In this document: positions 61,719-64,000 of the stretch, piece after piece | Position numbering within the stretch: position 1 is the first letter of the stretch | How the letters are laid out: every line of letters begins with the position of its first letter | DNA from: Abyssibacter sp036156195 | GTDB lineage: Bacteria > Pseudomonadota > Gammaproteobacteria > Nevskiales > OUC007 | Assembly (NCBI GenBank): GCA_036156195.1 | Contig: JAYZUZ010000016.1 | Coordinates: 62,001-126,000 of the forward strand | Length of the DNA: 64,000 nt | Direction of reading: 5' to 3' | Notes under the pieces: generated by a model | What the model was told of the DNA's origin: nothing | Database searches by the model: none | Seen by the model: the letters and a program-made list of their open reading frames with translations, nothing else | Program-made: the position numbers and the translations under genes

Positions 61719-62761
61719 TGGCAGGGCGCGCAGCTGCCGCGCTCTCGCTGAGCCTGGGCCTCGCCGCTGTCTGCGGCGTGGCCCTGGCGGCTGAAGAGGC
61801 GGTCAAGGACGACCCCAGACTCAACCCGGCCGAGCAGATGGGCCTGGCGGCCGAACGCATTCTGGTCGGGCTGCAGCCGCTGGCCGATGGCTACCTCGCC
61901 GTCGGCATGCGCGGCCACATTCTGAAATCTGCCGACGGGCAAAGCTGGACCCAGCAACCCAGCCCCGTGCGGTCCATGTTGGTCACCATCGACTTCCCAA
62001 CCGATACGACCGGTTTCATCGGCGGCCATGACGGCACCATCCTGAAGACAACCGATGGTGGCAACAGCTGGTCACTGCAGCACTTCAACCCCGAGCCGCG
62101 CCGGCCGGTCATTGTGTACGACCTGATGTTCGATACGCCCGAGCGAGGCTTTGCAGTCGGTAGCTACGGCTTGATCCTGCGGACCACCAATGGCGGCGAG
62201 ACCTGGACCCAACTCACGCCGGACATCGAGTTTCTCGGCTTTCACAACAGCCAGATCCAGCGCCTGTCCAACGATGTACTGCTCATCGTCGGCGAAAAAG
62301 GGCTGGCCGCTCGCTCGACGGATGATGGCGAAACCTGGGAGATGCTGGTTTCTCCGTACAGCGGGTCGTTTTTTGGCCTGATTCCCGATGACTCCGGAGG
62401 CGCCTGGGTTTACGGCATGCGTGGACGGCTTTATCGCATACCGGATGTGCTCGCTGTGGCAACGCAGAATCCCATGGATTATGACCCGTTCATGGCCGAG
62501 AACGTCGAAGACCCAGAGGCCATCCAGGCCATGGGCTGGGAGCGAATCAAGACGCCAGCAAGCGAGTCCTTTTTCGGCGCCACAACACGGCCGAACGGCG
62601 GTATCACCTTGGTGGGGAACGCCGGGCTGATCCTGAACTCCGATCCTCAGCGTTCCAGCTGGTCCATCCTGCCCAACCCGAACGGCGACACGCTGGCGGG
62701 CGTGGTCCCGGTTGACGGCAAACTGCTAACCGTCGGGCGTCAGGGTGTCGAGTGGCACTAG
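61718..62761 (+). CDS. Ycf48-like beta-propeller protein, exported
   Basis: The 347-aa protein has a signal peptide (cleavage near ALAAEE). It contains BNR/Asp-box type repeats: GGHDGTILKTTDGGNSWS, VGSYGLILRTTNGGETWT and VGEKGLAARSTDDGETWE, and degenerate blades after residue 220. Ycf48/HCF136-like proteins assist assembly of membrane complexes; here it lies between DUF1329 and an RND-type transporter, and probably assists that export system. Translation is coupled to DUF1329. Confidence 0.9.
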   Translation: MAGRAAAALSLSLGLAAVCGVALAAEEAVKDDPRLNPAEQMGLAAERILVGLQPLADGYLAVGMRGHILKSADGQSWTQQPSPVRSMLVTIDFPTDTTGFIGGHDGTILKTTDGGNSWSLQHFNPEPRRPVIVYDLMFDTPERGFAVGSYGLILRTTNGGETWTQLTPDIEFLGFHNSQIQRLSNDVLLIVGEKGLAARSTDDGETWEMLVSPYSGSFFGLIPDDSGGAWVYGMRGRLYRIPDVLAVATQNPMDYDPFMAENVEDPEAIQAMGWERIKTPASESFFGATTRPNGGITLVGNAGLILNSDPQRSSWSILPNPNGDTLAGVVPVDGKLLTVGRQGVEWH

Positions 62762-62873
62762 CCCACCGATGATCGCCAGAAGGCACCGCCTGCGGCAACG
62801 CATCCAATCTAGCGACTGAATCAAATCTAATGAACGGGCGCGCCGCCGTGGTCGCCCGCTGGGAGACTCGCTC

Positions 62874-64000
62874 ATGGCCTCGGAAGGCTCTTCACTGACG
62901 AATTCACCGGTAGCGCGCGCCATTCTGGGCATTGTCGAGCCGCTGGTGTTTGGCAAACCCGCGCTCACTCTGTTCGTGCTGGCCGCACTGACGGTGTTCT
63001 TCGGCTACCACGCCGCCCGCATTCAGCCGGACGCCGGTTACGAAAAGACCATCCCCATGGAGCACCCGTACATGGGTGCATTCAAGGAGTACTACAGCGA
63101 GTTTGGTGGCGCCAACCTGGTTCTCGTGGCGCTGATGCAGAAAGAAGGCGAGATCTACAACGAGCGCTTTCTTTCGACGCTCAAGCAGGTCACTGACGAT
63201 GTGTTCTTCCTGCCCAACATCGACCGTCCTCGGGTGATGAGCCTGTTCACCCCCAATGTGCGCTTTGTAGAGATCACTGAGCAGGGCTTCGAGGGCGGCG
63301 ACGTCATCCCCTCCGACTACGCACCCTCGGAGGCCATGTTCGGCACCATTAAATCGAATGTCAGCAAGGCGCAGATCATCGGGCGGCTGGTCTCGGAAGA
63401 CGAAACAGGCGCCATGGTCGTCTCCGAACTGCTTGAGGTGGATCCGCAAACCGGCCAACAGGTGGACTACACCCATGTCGCGGAACTGCTGGAGACGATT
63501 CGCGGGCGTATCGAAAGCCCGACCGTCTGGGAATACCGCCTGCGCGAAGCCAGTGGCGACATGGACGCGGGCACTGTCGTGGGCCGTGACTACAGCGAGC
63601 CCGGCAAACTGGAACAGTGGTTTGGCGAGCAGGTTGTCACGCTCCCACAGACGTCGGGCGAGACCCAGACCGTCACCTTCAAGAATCGCGATCTGGACAT
63701 CGTCGCCAGCGACAATCCGGAGTACAACCCGAACCTGCAAGTCCACATCGTGGGCTTTGCCAAGGTCGTCGGAGATATCACTGACGCCACGCTGGAAGTC
63801 GTCGGCTTCTTCGGCCTGGCACTGCTGATGACCTCACTGCTGCTGTGGGGCTACACCGGCTCGATGAAGATGGCATTCCTGCCCATGGCCTGTTCCATCG
63901 TGGCCGTTATCTGGGAATTCGGCCTGTTATCGCTCTTCGGTCTCGGCCTGGACCCCTTCGCGATTCTGGTTCCGTTCCTGGTGCTGGCCGTATCGGTGTC
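62874..64000 (+). CDS. RND superfamily transporter (MmpL/HpnN type), 3' end outside window
   Basis: The first 375 residues are present. Start ATG 62874 has GGGAG upstream. One transmembrane helix near 28-48 (LTLFVLAALTVFFGYHAA) is followed by a periplasmic domain of about 250 residues (YMGAFKEYYSEFGGANLVLVAL, in parts). A helix block starts near 305 (TLEVVGFFGLALLMTSLLLW) and runs to the right edge. This is the layout of RND exporters of lipids (MMPL family). It is the fourth gene of the DUF1302/DUF1329/Ycf48-like cluster; a lipid or hydrophobic substrate is inferred. Confidence 0.9.
   Translation, partial: MASEGSSLTNSPVARAILGIVEPLVFGKPALTLFVLAALTVFFGYHAARIQPDAGYEKTIPMEHPYMGAFKEYYSEFGGANLVLVALMQKEGEIYNERFLSTLKQVTDDVFFLPNIDRPRVMSLFTPNVRFVEITEQGFEGGDVIPSDYAPSEAMFGTIKSNVSKAQIIGRLVSEDETGAMVVSELLEVDPQTGQQVDYTHVAELLETIRGRIESPTVWEYRLREASGDMDAGTVVGRDYSEPGKLEQWFGEQVVTLPQTSGETQTVTFKNRDLDIVASDNPEYNPNLQVHIVGFAKVVGDITDATLEVVGFFGLALLMTSLLLWGYTGSMKMAFLPMACSIVAVIWEFGLLSLFGLGLDPFAILVPFLVLAVSV

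Noticed and set aside
62904..63746. 280-codon open frame on the minus strand
   Set aside because: It is antisense to the RND transporter, which has a ribosome site and transmembrane helices.

Overview
The window is a GC-rich stretch of a gammaproteobacterial chromosome. The evidence is gene order: der-bamB-yfgM-hisS-ispG-rodZ-pilW-rlmN-ndk next to an isc locus, yajC-secD-secF beside cutA, accB-accC-prmA-fis-purH, and divergent trmJ/suhB are all arrangements known from Pseudomonas-like and related Gammaproteobacteria. A Nevskiales/Salinisphaerales-type organism is a guess from the lipid-oxidation genes and the DUF1302/DUF1329/Ycf48-like/RND cluster. No rRNA, tRNA, insertion sequence, integrase or CRISPR array was seen.

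Layout. 1-3.1 kb: the tail of a flavin amine oxidase, then a small locus of a secreted protein carrying five DISGTG repeats, a DUF6502 protein and a DUF4382 lipoprotein that carries the same DISGTGF motif. 3.2-7.2 kb: small enzymes (dienelactone hydrolase-like, GNAT, beta-carbonic anhydrase, FMN reductase). 7.2-12.2 kb: tadA, guaA, guaB and divergent xseA. 12.2-16.6 kb: a lipoprotein, an acidic EF-hand protein with a candidate sigma-54 promoter, and a large lipoprotein amidohydrolase. 16.6-25.5 kb: the long der...ndk operon on the minus strand. 25.6-29.9 kb: a remodelled cysE-iscR-iscS-iscS2-(IscU-like)-iscA operon without hscBA or fdx, behind a candidate IscR-controlled promoter. 30-34 kb: trmJ/suhB, an outer-membrane protein and an acyl-CoA dehydrogenase. 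34-37.2 kb: yajC-secD-secF. 37.2-43.8 kb: cutA, a stand-alone DsbD alpha domain, a TlpA-like thioredoxin, aroQ, accBC, prmA, fis, purH. 43.9-48.8 kb: a tiny plug-like secreted protein, a D-aminoacylase-type hydrolase, a fatty acyl-CoA ligase and a TetR regulator. 49-54.7 kb: a beta-oxidation operon (thiolase, FadB-type multifunctional protein, FadE). 54.8-64 kb: DUF3014, two unknowns, and a DUF1302/AraC/DUF1329/Ycf48-like/RND cluster cut by the right edge.

Working together. The TetR gene and the beta-oxidation operon share near-identical inverted repeats, suggesting one local fatty-acid regulon with the adjacent acyl-CoA ligase. CysE makes the precursor of cysteine, the substrate of the two desulfurases behind it, and the IscR-type box suggests feedback by Fe-S status. 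The most unusual parts are the DISGTG-repeat/DUF6502 locus, the isc operon whose IscU-like protein lacks the three cluster-ligand cysteines, and the isolated DsbD alpha domain.
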